Notes: generated by a model not told the origin, from the letters alone. Positions 1 to 6,965 are shown, counted from the first letter of the stretch. The stretch: 9,996 bases of DNA from Acidobacteriaceae bacterium (GCA_003135495.1 PLBX01000428.1:1523-11518), one strand, 5' to 3'. Made by a program: numbers and translations.

Positions 1-44
1 GCCGAATAAGTTGCTCGGAAAAACTTGAGTCGACTCGCGAAATT

Positions 45-884
45 CTAAACGGCGTCGGCTGCAGCCGCTTTTTCTGCCGTCACTCCGCTTGGCCGCAGTG
101 TGACCCAGTCCGTCTGCACACGGTCCCAGCCCTGAATCAGGAAGCCGTAAGCATCGAACAACTGCCGAATCTGCGTGCGCTGCCAGCCCGCAATATCCTC
201 TAGAATCGGCACCAGAGTCGCCAGCGCATTATCGCTGAGCACAGTCCGTTTTGCGATCTGCGCCACCAGCTTCGTTTCCGACACGGCGATCGTAAATCCA
301 TCGCGCCGGTTGACCTGCAGCATGACGTGAATGTCAGAACGGCCATCGCCGACATAAACAACATGATCGGCCGGAATACCGAGCTCTTCCTCAAGTTGAT
401 CAAGCCGCGTAACTTTGCCGTAGCCAGCCGTGGCTCGCACCAGGCTCTCAATTTCACCCGACGCCTTATATCTGAACTCAGTGCCGAAAATATGATCCTG
501 CGGAACAATCCCCTCCAACGCCGACTGGATCACCTCGACTGGCGCCGCCGAGAGCACATAAAAATCAAAATGGAATCCATCAATCCGGCGATCCAGAATC
601 TCGTAAATCTGCTTGATGTTGTCCTTGAGACGAATGCGCTTGCCGACCTCAATCAGGTCATCGCGCCGCACGCGCAAGCGAAACTCCGGATCATGCAGAA
701 GTAAATACGCAAGCTCGGCTCCCTGCTGAACCAGGTTCAGCTTCGCCATGCCTTTTGCCTTGCGCTCGAATTCTTCCACTGAAATGCCGAGCATCTCGCT
801 CAGTACGTAACCCGTATCGTTAAAGGTCAGCGTCTGATCGAAGTCGCTCGCAAACAGGTAGCGTTTTCTATAGTTGTTTGCCAT
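45..884 (-). CDS. HAD-superfamily phosphatase, phosphoserine-phosphatase-like
   Basis: This is a 279-residue soluble hydrolase of the haloacid dehalogenase superfamily. It is expected to remove phosphate from a small cytosolic metabolite through an aspartyl-phosphate intermediate. Motif I is DFDQTLT (residues 14-20), with D14 as nucleophile and D16 as acid/base. Motif II is the serine in YVLSAAP (S112). The motif III lysine is probably K157 in GYGKVTRL. Motif IV is VGDGRSD (178-184), with D180 and D184 as Mg ligands. The stretch between motifs I and II is helical in character and fits a C1 cap, as in phosphoserine phosphatase-like members. The substrate cannot be read from the sequence, so serB is not assigned. 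The last ~25 residues are an Ala-rich tail with no motif. The start is the only Met before motif I, but no clear Shine-Dalgarno sequence precedes it. It is divergent from the next gene. Confidence 0.9.
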   Translation of the reverse strand: MANNYRKRYLFASDFDQTLTFNDTGYVLSEMLGISVEEFERKAKGMAKLNLVQQGAELAYLLLHDPEFRLRVRRDDLIEVGKRIRLKDNIKQIYEILDRRIDGFHFDFYVLSAAPVEVIQSALEGIVPQDHIFGTEFRYKASGEIESLVRATAGYGKVTRLDQLEEELGIPADHVVYVGDGRSDIHVMLQVNRRDGFTIAVSETKLVAQIAKRTVLSDNALATLVPILEDIAGWQRTQIRQLFDAYGFLIQGWDRVQTDWVTLRPSGVTAEKAAAADAV

Positions 885-923
885 GTACTAGTTTAGATTC
901 ACCAGCAGGTTAATCGACTATTA

Positions 924-951
924 ATTTTACCTATCGCGAGTATCAGAACAA
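924..951 (-). promoter_or_regulatory. Candidate promoter for the HAD phosphatase
   Basis: On the minus strand a -35-like TTGTTC (946-951) and a -10-like TAAAAT (924-929) are separated by 16 bases. They lie about 40 bases upstream of the start codon at 884. The -10 matches the sigma-70 consensus at five of six positions but the -35 at only three, so this is a weak call by eye. It sits in the AT-richer divergent intergenic region 885-1068, which holds no gene I can see. Confidence 0.3.
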
Positions 952-1068
952 TTCGCAGGTTATAACTGCCAAATCATTGCTCATCAATAGTTTTCGGGGT
1001 AACCTACGCTTGCAATCATTAGTGCATCCAATGCGGGTTTGCATTAATGTTAAGAGGAAAGGCCCGAA

Positions 1069-1293
1069 ATGACCAAAAGTGTTAGTGATCATCTGAAGAA
1101 CGACCCTGACCGCGGTAAAGGTTCCATGGAACCCGACGATCGTAGCCAATCCGGCAACAGTTCAATGAACGGCCAGCTCGGTCACCGCAATCCCGATCCC
1201 ATGCAGGATGGCGCCGATAGCGACTTCCCCGAACCCGGACACAGCCCCGAACATTCCTTCGAAGGCGAATTCAAAAAAGATAAAGCCAGCTAG
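1069..1293 (+). CDS. Small hydrophilic protein of unknown function (74 aa)
   Basis: I do not recognise a named family. The protein is very polar, rich in Asp, Glu, Ser, Gly, Pro, Asn and Lys. It has almost no hydrophobic residues, no Cys, no signal peptide and no membrane segment, so it is probably intrinsically disordered and cytosolic. A central GQLGHRNPDPM stretch (about residues 36-46) and a SDFPEPGHSPEHSFEGEF stretch (about residues 51-68) look like conserved-type motifs. The C-terminus is basic (KKDKAS). It is called a real gene because a strong purine-rich ribosome-binding site, AGAGGAAAGG, lies 6 bases before the ATG, and because a terminator-like hairpin follows at 1357. It is the first gene after a divergent intergenic region. 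A stress-related or nucleic-acid-binding role is possible but unsupported. Confidence 0.65.
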   Translation: MTKSVSDHLKNDPDRGKGSMEPDDRSQSGNSSMNGQLGHRNPDPMQDGADSDFPEPGHSPEHSFEGEFKKDKAS

Positions 1294-1323
1294 AAATCAA
1301 TTAACAAAATTAAACAATGGAGC

Positions 1324-1343
1324 GACGGGCGTCCCCGCCCGTC
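1324..1343. repeat. GC-rich palindrome, REP-like, copy 1
   Basis: Perfect 7-base arms GACGGGC (1324-1330) and GCCCGTC (1337-1343) flank a 6-base loop. A near-identical element in the same orientation lies at 2488-2508. The two therefore bracket the alcohol dehydrogenase and probably belong to a dispersed intergenic repeat family. The arms and spacing are seen directly; the family membership is inferred. Confidence 0.6.
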
Positions 1344-1356
1344 CACCACTACATCG

Positions 1357-1388
1357 TCGGACTAACCGTGAGTCCGATTCTTCTTTCC
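1357..1388 (+). terminator. Candidate intrinsic terminator after the 74-aa gene
   Basis: Arms TCGGACT (1357-1363) and AGTCCGA (1371-1377) form a perfect 7-base stem around a 7-base loop. The pyrimidine-rich run TTCTTCTTTCC follows immediately. This would end transcription of the 74-residue gene about 60 bases past its stop codon and leave the alcohol dehydrogenase to its own promoter. The T run is interrupted by C, so efficiency is uncertain. It could instead act as a leader hairpin for the downstream gene. Confidence 0.45.
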
Positions 1389-1429
1389 ACACATCTATTC
1401 ATTTGGCAGATTCCATAAAACAAGTTCAC

Positions 1430-1434
1430 AAGGA
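1430..1434 (+). promoter_or_regulatory. Ribosome-binding site that fixes the alcohol dehydrogenase start
   Basis: AAGGA ends 7 bases before the ATG at 1442. The reading frame is open much further upstream, to 1208. That extension crosses the palindromes and the preceding gene and encodes nothing family-like, so this site decides the start in favour of 1442. Confidence 0.75.
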
Positions 1435-1441
1435 AATCCCT

Positions 1442-2461
1442 ATGCCGAAAATGAAAGCCGTTCAAGTCGCCAAAGCCGGCGGCAATTTCGAACTCGTCGA
1501 AAGAAATATCCCCGAGCCCGCGCGCAACCAGGTCCGCATTAAGGTCGAAGCGTGCGGCATCTGTCACAGCGACGCGTTAGTCAAAGAGGGCCACTGGCCC
1601 GGCATTCAATACCCGCGAGTTCCGGGGCACGAAATAGCCGGACGCATCGATGCCGTCGGCACCGATGTTACTAACTGGAAGCCGGGCCAGCGCGTAGGAG
1701 TCGGGTGGCACGGTGGCCACGATTTCACCTGTAACGCGTGCCGCCGCGGCAATTTCATCAACTGCAAGAACGAGAAAATTACAGCCATTACTCACGACGG
1801 CGGGTATGCCGAATATATGGTTAGCCCCGCCGAGGCAGTCGCCGCGGTTCCAGATGATCTTCCTGCTCCCGAAGCAGCACCGCTCCTCTGCGCCGGCATC
1901 ACAGTCTTCAACGCCCTACGCAACTCCGGTGCCAGCCCCGGCGACTTGGTAGCAGTGCAAGGTATCGGCGGCCTCGGCCACCTCGGAATTCAATATGCCC
2001 GCCAGATGGGCTTCCGCACCGTAGCCATCGGACGAGGCAAAGACAAAGAAAATCTCGCTCGAAAATTAGGCGCCGCCGAATATGTGGACTCCGGTGCAGG
2101 CGATCCCTCAGCAGCTTTGCAAAAACTCGGCGGAGCCCACGTAATTCTGGCCACCGCGCCCGATTCCAAATCCATGTCCGCCCTGTTCAATGGCCTCGCC
2201 AGCAACGGTAAGCTCATCGTCGTAGGCGCCGGCATGGAGCCGCTCGCGGTGACGCCCATCCAACTGATCCAGGGCAGCAAAGCCCTCCAAGGCTGGGCTT
2301 CTGGCATTGCCACGGATTCCGAAGACACCATGAAATTCAGCGCTCTCTCCGGAGTTCGCCCCATGATCGAGAAGTATCCCTTAGAAAAAGCCGCCGAAGC
2401 CTATGAACAAATGATCAGCGGCAAAGCCCGCTTTAGAGTAGTCCTAACCATGGGGAGTTAA
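1442..2461 (+). CDS. Zinc-dependent alcohol dehydrogenase (MDR superfamily)
   Basis: This 339-residue protein has the normal length for a medium-chain alcohol dehydrogenase, which oxidises alcohols or reduces aldehydes with NAD(P)(H) in the cytosol. Residues 1-150 form the GroES-like catalytic domain. Catalytic zinc ligands are C41 in CGICHSD, H63-E64 in PGHE, and C150 in PLLCAG. The structural-zinc loop (about 93-108) keeps C97, C100 and C108, but the position of the first cysteine is D94, next to H93. Residues 151-300 carry the Rossmann fold with the GIGGLGH nucleotide loop (174-180). The second strand ends in IGRGKDK rather than an acidic residue, which hints at NADP preference (inference). 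Substrate is unknown. It is convergent with korB across a bidirectional terminator. The upstream hairpin suggests transcription separate from the 74-residue gene. Confidence 0.93.
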   Translation: MPKMKAVQVAKAGGNFELVERNIPEPARNQVRIKVEACGICHSDALVKEGHWPGIQYPRVPGHEIAGRIDAVGTDVTNWKPGQRVGVGWHGGHDFTCNACRRGNFINCKNEKITAITHDGGYAEYMVSPAEAVAAVPDDLPAPEAAPLLCAGITVFNALRNSGASPGDLVAVQGIGGLGHLGIQYARQMGFRTVAIGRGKDKENLARKLGAAEYVDSGAGDPSAALQKLGGAHVILATAPDSKSMSALFNGLASNGKLIVVGAGMEPLAVTPIQLIQGSKALQGWASGIATDSEDTMKFSALSGVRPMIEKYPLEKAAEAYEQMISGKARFRVVLTMGS

Positions 2462-2487
2462 TGTTATGAGGGATGGGTCTAGTGTGG

Positions 2488-2508
2488 GGACGGGCGCCTC
2501 GCCCGTCC
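2488..2508. repeat. GC-rich palindrome, REP-like, copy 2
   Basis: Perfect 8-base arms GGACGGGC (2488-2495) and GCCCGTCC (2501-2508) flank a 5-base loop. It has the same orientation and nearly the same sequence as the element at 1324-1343, differing mainly in the loop. It lies 27 bases past the alcohol dehydrogenase stop codon. Confidence 0.65.
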
Positions 2509-2510
2509 AA

Positions 2511-2556
2511 GCCGAGCAAAGCTCGGCAAACTTGCGTCGGCCGCACTGCTCGCAAG
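2511..2556. repeat. Two further inverted repeats next to REP-like copy 2
   Basis: GCCGAGC-AAA-GCTCGGC (2511-2527) is a perfect 7-base stem with a 3-base loop. CTTGCG (2531-2536) pairs with CGCAAG (2551-2556) across 14 bases. With the palindrome just before and the terminator just after, they make four consecutive hairpins in about 110 bases. They are probably parts of a compound intergenic repeat. Neither is followed by a T run, so neither is called a terminator. Confidence 0.5.
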
Positions 2557-2562
2557 GTCAAA

Positions 2563-2608
2563 GCAAAAATGAGCCGACCCAATAAATGGCCGGCTCATTC
2601 TTTCTTGG
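2563..2608. terminator. Bidirectional intrinsic terminator between adh and korB
   Basis: Arms AATGAGCCG (2568-2576) and CGGCTCATT (2591-2599) form a perfect 9-base stem with a 14-base loop. Read on the plus strand the stem is followed by CTTTCTT, giving a T-rich tail for the alcohol dehydrogenase transcript. Read on the minus strand the stem runs into a TTTTT stretch (complement of 2565-2569) about 35 bases past the korB stop codon. The same hairpin can therefore end both convergent transcripts. Confidence 0.8.
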
Positions 2609-2633
2609 TGTCTCTTGTCTCTCAAGTAAGAAA

Positions 2634-3683
2634 CTACTGCAACTCCTCCATGCACTTCGCCAGCACTTCCCTACTAGGCCGAGTGACCGACTCCGGCAAG
2701 GTCGCCAGCGGCTGATCCGTAACATTCAGCAAATCAATAAAATTCGGAGCCTTGGCATTGATGTAAAACACGCCCGTCAGCACCTCGCCTTTTTCGTGCG
2801 ACTCCATCAACCGCCGCACCGCAGAAATCTTATCCGTCGGATCGTACTCCTCTTCCATCTTCCGCAAACGCAGGCTCGATCCATCATGCATCGTAACCTC
2901 AAGCGTCGATCCCGGATCGTAGTCAACATTGATCTCCTCAAATGACGGCACAAAACTCACTTCGTTCACCGCCTCTTCATGCTCCTGCATGTATTTGTAC
3001 GATTTCGTCGACCCTTCATGATCGTTGAACGTGACACACGGCGAAACCACATCCAGCATGACTGTGCCACGATGCGCAATTGCAGCCTTCAACATGGTGT
3101 GCAGCTGCCGCTTGTCACCCGAGAACGACCGCCCAACAAACGTCGCCCCCAACTGTATCGCCATCGCGCACGTATCCACGGGAGGCAGATCGTTCACCAC
3201 ACCGCTCTTTAGCTTCGAGCCCAAATCAGCCGTCGCGGAGAACTGACCCTTCGTCAGCCCATAGCACCCGTTATCTTCGATCACATAAATAATCGGCAGA
3301 TTGCGACGCATCAAATGGACAAACTGCCCTACGCCGATTGAAACCGTATCGCCATCTCCAGTTACGCCGAGCGCGATCAAGTCTTTGTTCGCCAGCATCG
3401 CCCCCGTAGCCACCGAAGGCATGCGTCCGTGCACGGAGTTCAAGCTGTGCGCGCGATTCATGAAATAAGCGGGGCTCTTCGAAGAACATCCAATGCCGCT
3501 CAACTTCGCCACGCGTTCCGGCTGCACTCCCATCTCATACATCGCATCAATAATTCGTTCGGAAATCGCGTTATGCCCGCACCCCGCGCACAGAGTCGTC
3601 TTCCCCCCGCGATAGTCGATCACTTGCAGCCCAATTCGATTCGTCTTCGGAGCAGGAGCTGGCGTGTTCGTAGTGGTCCCCAT
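2634..3683 (-). CDS. korB: 2-oxoacid:ferredoxin oxidoreductase, beta subunit
   Basis: This 349-residue subunit holds the thiamine diphosphate site and a [4Fe-4S] cluster of a 2-oxoglutarate-type ferredoxin oxidoreductase. The complex interconverts 2-oxoacid plus CoA with acyl-CoA, CO2 and reduced ferredoxin. The cluster cysteines are visible as C32 and C35 (LCAGCGH), C66 (GIGCSS) and C216 (SPCVTFN). The TPP/Mg motif begins at GDGD (109-112) and ends at DNGCYG (137-142). The C-terminal ~100 residues are the extension typical of the two-subunit KorB type. No extra ferredoxin-like domain is present, so the electron acceptor must be separate. The start is set by a strong GGAGGGG inside the last korA codons, 7 bases before the ATG. 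One base separates the korA stop from this start, so the two are very likely translationally coupled. Confidence 0.95.
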   Translation of the reverse strand: MGTTTNTPAPAPKTNRIGLQVIDYRGGKTTLCAGCGHNAISERIIDAMYEMGVQPERVAKLSGIGCSSKSPAYFMNRAHSLNSVHGRMPSVATGAMLANKDLIALGVTGDGDTVSIGVGQFVHLMRRNLPIIYVIEDNGCYGLTKGQFSATADLGSKLKSGVVNDLPPVDTCAMAIQLGATFVGRSFSGDKRQLHTMLKAAIAHRGTVMLDVVSPCVTFNDHEGSTKSYKYMQEHEEAVNEVSFVPSFEEINVDYDPGSTLEVTMHDGSSLRLRKMEEEYDPTDKISAVRRLMESHEKGEVLTGVFYINAKAPNFIDLLNVTDQPLATLPESVTRPSREVLAKCMEELQ

Positions 3684-3684
3684 A

Positions 3685-5523
3685 TTATTTCCCCTCCATC
3701 ATCATCAGCTCGTCCGTCACCGAGCGCGCATCAATCGGCAGCCCGTGGATATGGCAGATCGATCGCAGCCGCGGATGCAACTCCGGCTTGATATCAAGCT
3801 TCAACAGACTAGCCATCTGCCCATCGCGATTCTGCTCCACGACATAAACACGATCGTGGTTGGCGATGAAATCATGAATCTCCCGCGTAAACGGATACGA
3901 TCTCACCCGTAAATAGTCCGTCTCCAGTTTGTGCTCATTTACAAGTTGATCTCGCGACTCGATGATTGCCCAATGCGAAGTGCCGTACGCAATAATTCCA
4001 ACCTTCGCCTTCGCCCCGGTCATCACCTCTGGGCGCGGCACAAACGACCGCGCCGTCTCAAACTTCTTATTCAGCCGCTCCATATTGCGCTCGAAATCAT
4101 CCGGACGCTCGCTATATTGCGCCCGTTCATTGTGTCCCGAACCGCGCGCAAAATAAGCCGCCGCCGGATGCTCCGTCCCCGGCAACGTGCGATATCCAAT
4201 CCCGTCGCCATCCACATCCTTGTATCGCGCAAAGCTTCCAGCCTTTTCGATATCTTCTCTCGTCAGCACCTTGCCGCGATCGATCGGCTTCTCCGGATAA
4301 GTGAAAGGATCCGACATCCAGTTATTCATCCCCAGATCCAGATCCGACATCACAAACACCGGCGTCTGAAAATGTTCCGCCAAATCAAACGCCTCCTGCG
4401 CCATGCTGAAGCACTCGCTCACCGAATTCGGAAACAGCAGGATGTGCTTCGTATCCCCGTGGCTAAGGAACGCCGTTGAAAGCACGTCGCCCTGCGAAGT
4501 GCGCGTAGGCAATCCCGTCGACGGTCCTACTCGCTGGATGTCCCAGATCACCGCCGGAATCTCCACGAAATACGCGAGCCCCGTAAACTCCGCCATCAAC
4601 GAAATCCCCGGCCCAGCCGTCGCCGTCATCGATCGCGCCCCTGCCCAGGCCGCGCCAATCACCATCCCAATCGCAGCCAGTTCATCTTCCGCCTGCACAA
4701 TCGCAAACGTAGCTTTCCCATCCGGCCCCACGCGATGCTCTTTCATGTAATCGATCATCGTCTCAACCAGCGATGACGACGGCGTAATCGGATACCACGT
4801 CACCACCGTGCATCCTGCAAACATGCATCCCAGCGCTGCCGCGGAATTCCCATCGACAATGATCTTGCCCTTGGTCTTATCCATGCGCTGGATATAAAAC
4901 GGATCGCGCTTCGTCAAATTTGCCGCGGCATATTCATGCCCCGCCTTCGCCGCCGCCAGATTCAACGTCGCCGCCTTCGCCTTCGTAGCAAACTGCTTGC
5001 GGATTGCCTTCTCCACTTCCGCATAATCAATCTCCAGCAAATGCGCCAAGACGCCAACATAGATCATGTTCTTGATCAGCTTGCGCAACTTCGCATCCGC
5101 GCCGACAGTCGCCGCCAGCTTGTCATACGGCACCGCATAAAAGATCAAATCATTGCGCAACTTATCGAGCGCCAACGGCTCGTCATACAGCACCGCCGCA
5201 CCCGGGTTCAGCGTCTTCACATCATCCTGCGCTGTCTCCGCGTTCATCGCGATCAGAAGATCAATCTCTTTTTTGCGCGCAATGTATCCATCCTTATTCG
5301 CGCGAATCGTGAACCACGTCGGCAGCCCCGCAATGTTCGAAGGGAAAAGATTTTTCCCCGAAATCGGCACTCCCATCTGAAAAATACTGCGCAACAAAAC
5401 CGTATTCGAACTTTGAGACCCCGAACCATTCACCGTCGCAACCTGGATGCTCATGTCGTTGACGACACGCTTCCGCCCCATTTGCCCGGACGATCCCCGA
5501 GGAACAATGTCTGTTGTGGCCAT
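3685..5523 (-). CDS. korA: 2-oxoacid:ferredoxin oxidoreductase, fused gamma-alpha subunit
   Basis: This 612-residue partner of KorB is a fusion of two classical subunits. Residues ~25-205 are the gamma (CoA-associated) domain, with SGKNLFPSNIAGLP (55-68) near its start. Residues ~218-470 are the alpha pyrimidine-binding domain, with YPITPSS (244-250), the QAEDELAAIGM stretch (277-287) and GPSTGLPTRTSQGD (333-346). Residues ~505-605 are the transketolase C-terminal-like domain. This architecture matches the 2-oxoglutarate-type KorAB of mycobacteria and haloarchaea, whose members work in aerobes as part of, or a bypass around, the TCA cycle. Substrate is inferred from architecture and could be another 2-oxoacid. 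The start at 5523 is preferred because AAAGGCGG lies just upstream. It gives a ~23-residue polar N-terminal extension; an internal Met24 lacks a good ribosome-binding site. Confidence 0.94.
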   Translation of the reverse strand: MATTDIVPRGSSGQMGRKRVVNDMSIQVATVNGSGSQSSNTVLLRSIFQMGVPISGKNLFPSNIAGLPTWFTIRANKDGYIARKKEIDLLIAMNAETAQDDVKTLNPGAAVLYDEPLALDKLRNDLIFYAVPYDKLAATVGADAKLRKLIKNMIYVGVLAHLLEIDYAEVEKAIRKQFATKAKAATLNLAAAKAGHEYAAANLTKRDPFYIQRMDKTKGKIIVDGNSAAALGCMFAGCTVVTWYPITPSSSLVETMIDYMKEHRVGPDGKATFAIVQAEDELAAIGMVIGAAWAGARSMTATAGPGISLMAEFTGLAYFVEIPAVIWDIQRVGPSTGLPTRTSQGDVLSTAFLSHGDTKHILLFPNSVSECFSMAQEAFDLAEHFQTPVFVMSDLDLGMNNWMSDPFTYPEKPIDRGKVLTREDIEKAGSFARYKDVDGDGIGYRTLPGTEHPAAAYFARGSGHNERAQYSERPDDFERNMERLNKKFETARSFVPRPEVMTGAKAKVGIIAYGTSHWAIIESRDQLVNEHKLETDYLRVRSYPFTREIHDFIANHDRVYVVEQNRDGQMASLLKLDIKPELHPRLRSICHIHGLPIDARSVTDELMMMEGK

Positions 5524-5556
5524 TACGCCGCCTTTCTGGTCTGAAACCTATATTGT

Positions 5557-5578
5557 CCGGGCAGACCCCGTTGCCCGG
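5557..5578 (-). promoter_or_regulatory. Leader hairpin upstream of korA
   Basis: Perfect 7-base arms CCGGGCA (5557-5563) and TGCCCGG (5572-5578) flank an 8-base loop. The element lies 33-55 bases upstream of the korA start, inside the predicted transcript leader. It has no following T run, so it is not a terminator in the korA direction. A role in mRNA stability or regulation is possible but unproven, and I recognise no riboswitch class. Confidence 0.4.
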
Positions 5579-5617
5579 GGCGTGTATGAGAGGAAGGGAA
5601 CCCTTCTGTATACCCCG

Positions 5618-5647
5618 ATTATACGCGCCATCACCCCCAGGGGTTAA
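5618..5647 (-). promoter_or_regulatory. Candidate korAB promoter with an overlapping dyad
   Basis: On the minus strand a perfect -10 hexamer TATAAT (5618-5623) lies 18 bases from a -35-like TTAACC (5642-5647). This would start transcription about 85-90 bases upstream of the korA ATG. The spacer and -35 edge contain the palindrome ACCCC-CA-GGGGT (5633-5644), placed where a repressor or activator could act. The hexamers and the dyad are directly visible; promoter and operator function are inferred. Confidence 0.5.
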
Positions 5648-5701
5648 TTACCTAGCCAACAATGGAAGCCACGAACCATCCACAAAAATAAATTGCGGGG
5701 T

Positions 5702-6937
5702 TCACTCCCGGACCTCTCGCCGAGTCGATGCATAAATCAAAAAGCCAGTCACCATCAGCAAGCAGCCCAGTCCACATACTCCCGCCCAGCCAAAGTGCTG
5801 CCACAGCACCGATCCCCCATAAGACCCCGCTGCGCCCGCAATGAAAAAAGAAATCATGTACACCATATTCAAACGGCTGCGCGCTTCTGGTATCAATCCA
5901 TAAATTCGCGTCTGATTTGAAACGTGTCCCGACTGCACGCCAATATCAAGGAGGATCACGCCCGCAATCAACCCGCTCATATGTGTCCCGAAAAAATAAA
6001 GAACGACAAAAGAAATGAGCGTCAGCAGAAGCGACATAAACACATTTCGCCTTGCCCCATATCGATCCGCCATGCGTCCGATAAATGGAGCGCAAATCGC
6101 TCCCGCCACCCCCACCACTCCGAACAATCCCGCCACCCCGCTGCCATAGTGATAAGGCGGGGTCTGCAGAAAGAAAACCAGCGTCGTCCAGAACGCGCTG
6201 AAGGCGCAGAACAACAGCGCGCTCACTGAAGCCGCCTCGCGCAGCACCGGCTGATCGCGAACCAAAACTCCCGCCGAGCGCACCAAGCTCGGCCACGAGA
6301 GCCTCAACTCCGGCTGGCTAACCGGCAATCCCCAACGGATAAGCCCCGCCAGCAGCAACATCAGCCCCGCCCCAAGCCAGTAAATCGCGCGCCACCCGAG
6401 CCACGCGCCAATCAACCCGCTGAAAATTCGCGCCAGTAGTATGCCAAACAACAATCCCGAAAGAACCGTCCCGACCGCTGCACCACGCCGCGCGGGCGGT
6501 GCCAGGTGCGCCGCAAACGGAACGATGACGTGAACCGTAGATGCCGCCATCCCCACGCCAAACGCCGCCACCGCCAGCCAGCCAACATTCTGCGCGCTAG
6601 ACATAAGCGCCAGGCTCACCGCCTCCGCCAGCACCAGCCATACAATTAGCTGCCGCCGCTCCTTCGTATCACCCAAAGGAACAAAAAAAAACATTCCGAG
6701 CGCAGCGCCCAATTGCGTCGCCATGGCAACCGCGCCCACTTGCGGCACAGAAATATGAAAGCTCGCCGCAATCGCGGACAGAAGAGGCTGAATGTAATAA
6801 ATATTGGCGACGATAGCGCCCACGCCAAAAGCCATCAGCCACACGTGCGCCGGCCTGATCTCCTCTTCGTCAGCCCGAGATGACAGCGTCCGTTCCGATG
6901 AAACCGTTGGAAGATTACTCAAAATCAGATCACTCAT
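5702..6937 (-). CDS. MFS transporter, probable drug/metabolite efflux permease
   Basis: This 411-residue inner-membrane protein has about 12 hydrophobic segments, the normal size for a 12-TM major facilitator. A polar cytosolic N-terminus (1-30) precedes TM1, which carries ANIYYIQPLL (44-53), a sequence typical of YgaY-like proton-driven efflux permeases. MFS motif A appears after TM2 as PLGDTKERR (87-95) and again in the second half as GRMADRYGARR (287-297), which supports two six-helix halves. Substrate cannot be read from the sequence. It shares strand with the antiporter upstream and korA downstream, but gaps of 126 and 178 bases, with a terminator-like hairpin and a promoter candidate in them, argue for separate units. 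The ribosome-binding site is weak. No partner regulator gene is adjacent. Confidence 0.88.
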   Translation of the reverse strand: MSDLILSNLPTVSSERTLSSRADEEEIRPAHVWLMAFGVGAIVANIYYIQPLLSAIAASFHISVPQVGAVAMATQLGAALGMFFFVPLGDTKERRQLIVWLVLAEAVSLALMSSAQNVGWLAVAAFGVGMAASTVHVIVPFAAHLAPPARRGAAVGTVLSGLLFGILLARIFSGLIGAWLGWRAIYWLGAGLMLLLAGLIRWGLPVSQPELRLSWPSLVRSAGVLVRDQPVLREAASVSALLFCAFSAFWTTLVFFLQTPPYHYGSGVAGLFGVVGVAGAICAPFIGRMADRYGARRNVFMSLLLTLISFVVLYFFGTHMSGLIAGVILLDIGVQSGHVSNQTRIYGLIPEARSRLNMVYMISFFIAGAAGSYGGSVLWQHFGWAGVCGLGCLLMVTGFLIYASTRREVRE

Positions 6938-6965
6938 TAAGATTGCCCACTAAACTACCACCCAT

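Noticed and set aside
27..36. Perfect palindrome GAGTCGACTC downstream of the HAD gene, followed by a T run on the minus strand
   Set aside because: With no loop it could form only a 3-base stem, too weak for a terminator. A short palindrome like this can occur by chance.
1030..1045. AATGC-N6-GCATT dyad before the 74-residue gene
   Set aside because: Five-base AT-rich arms are too short to distinguish from chance, although the position would suit an operator.
1208..1441. In-frame upstream extension of the alcohol dehydrogenase
   Set aside because: It overlaps the 74-residue gene in another frame and crosses two hairpins, encodes no family-like sequence, and the ATG at 1442 has a good ribosome-binding site and the family's normal N-terminus.
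2609..2622. Tandem TGTCTCT repeat next to the korB stop codon
   Set aside because: Only two copies of a 7-base low-complexity unit, with no sign of function.
3931..4479. 182-codon plus-strand open frame opposite korA
   Set aside because: Arg/His/Ile-rich shadow lying entirely within conserved korA coding sequence.
4936..5544. 202-codon plus-strand open frame opposite korA
   Set aside because: It is very Arg-rich with no domain, and is the kind of frame that arises antisense to a real gene with this codon usage. KorA domains are unambiguous on the other strand.
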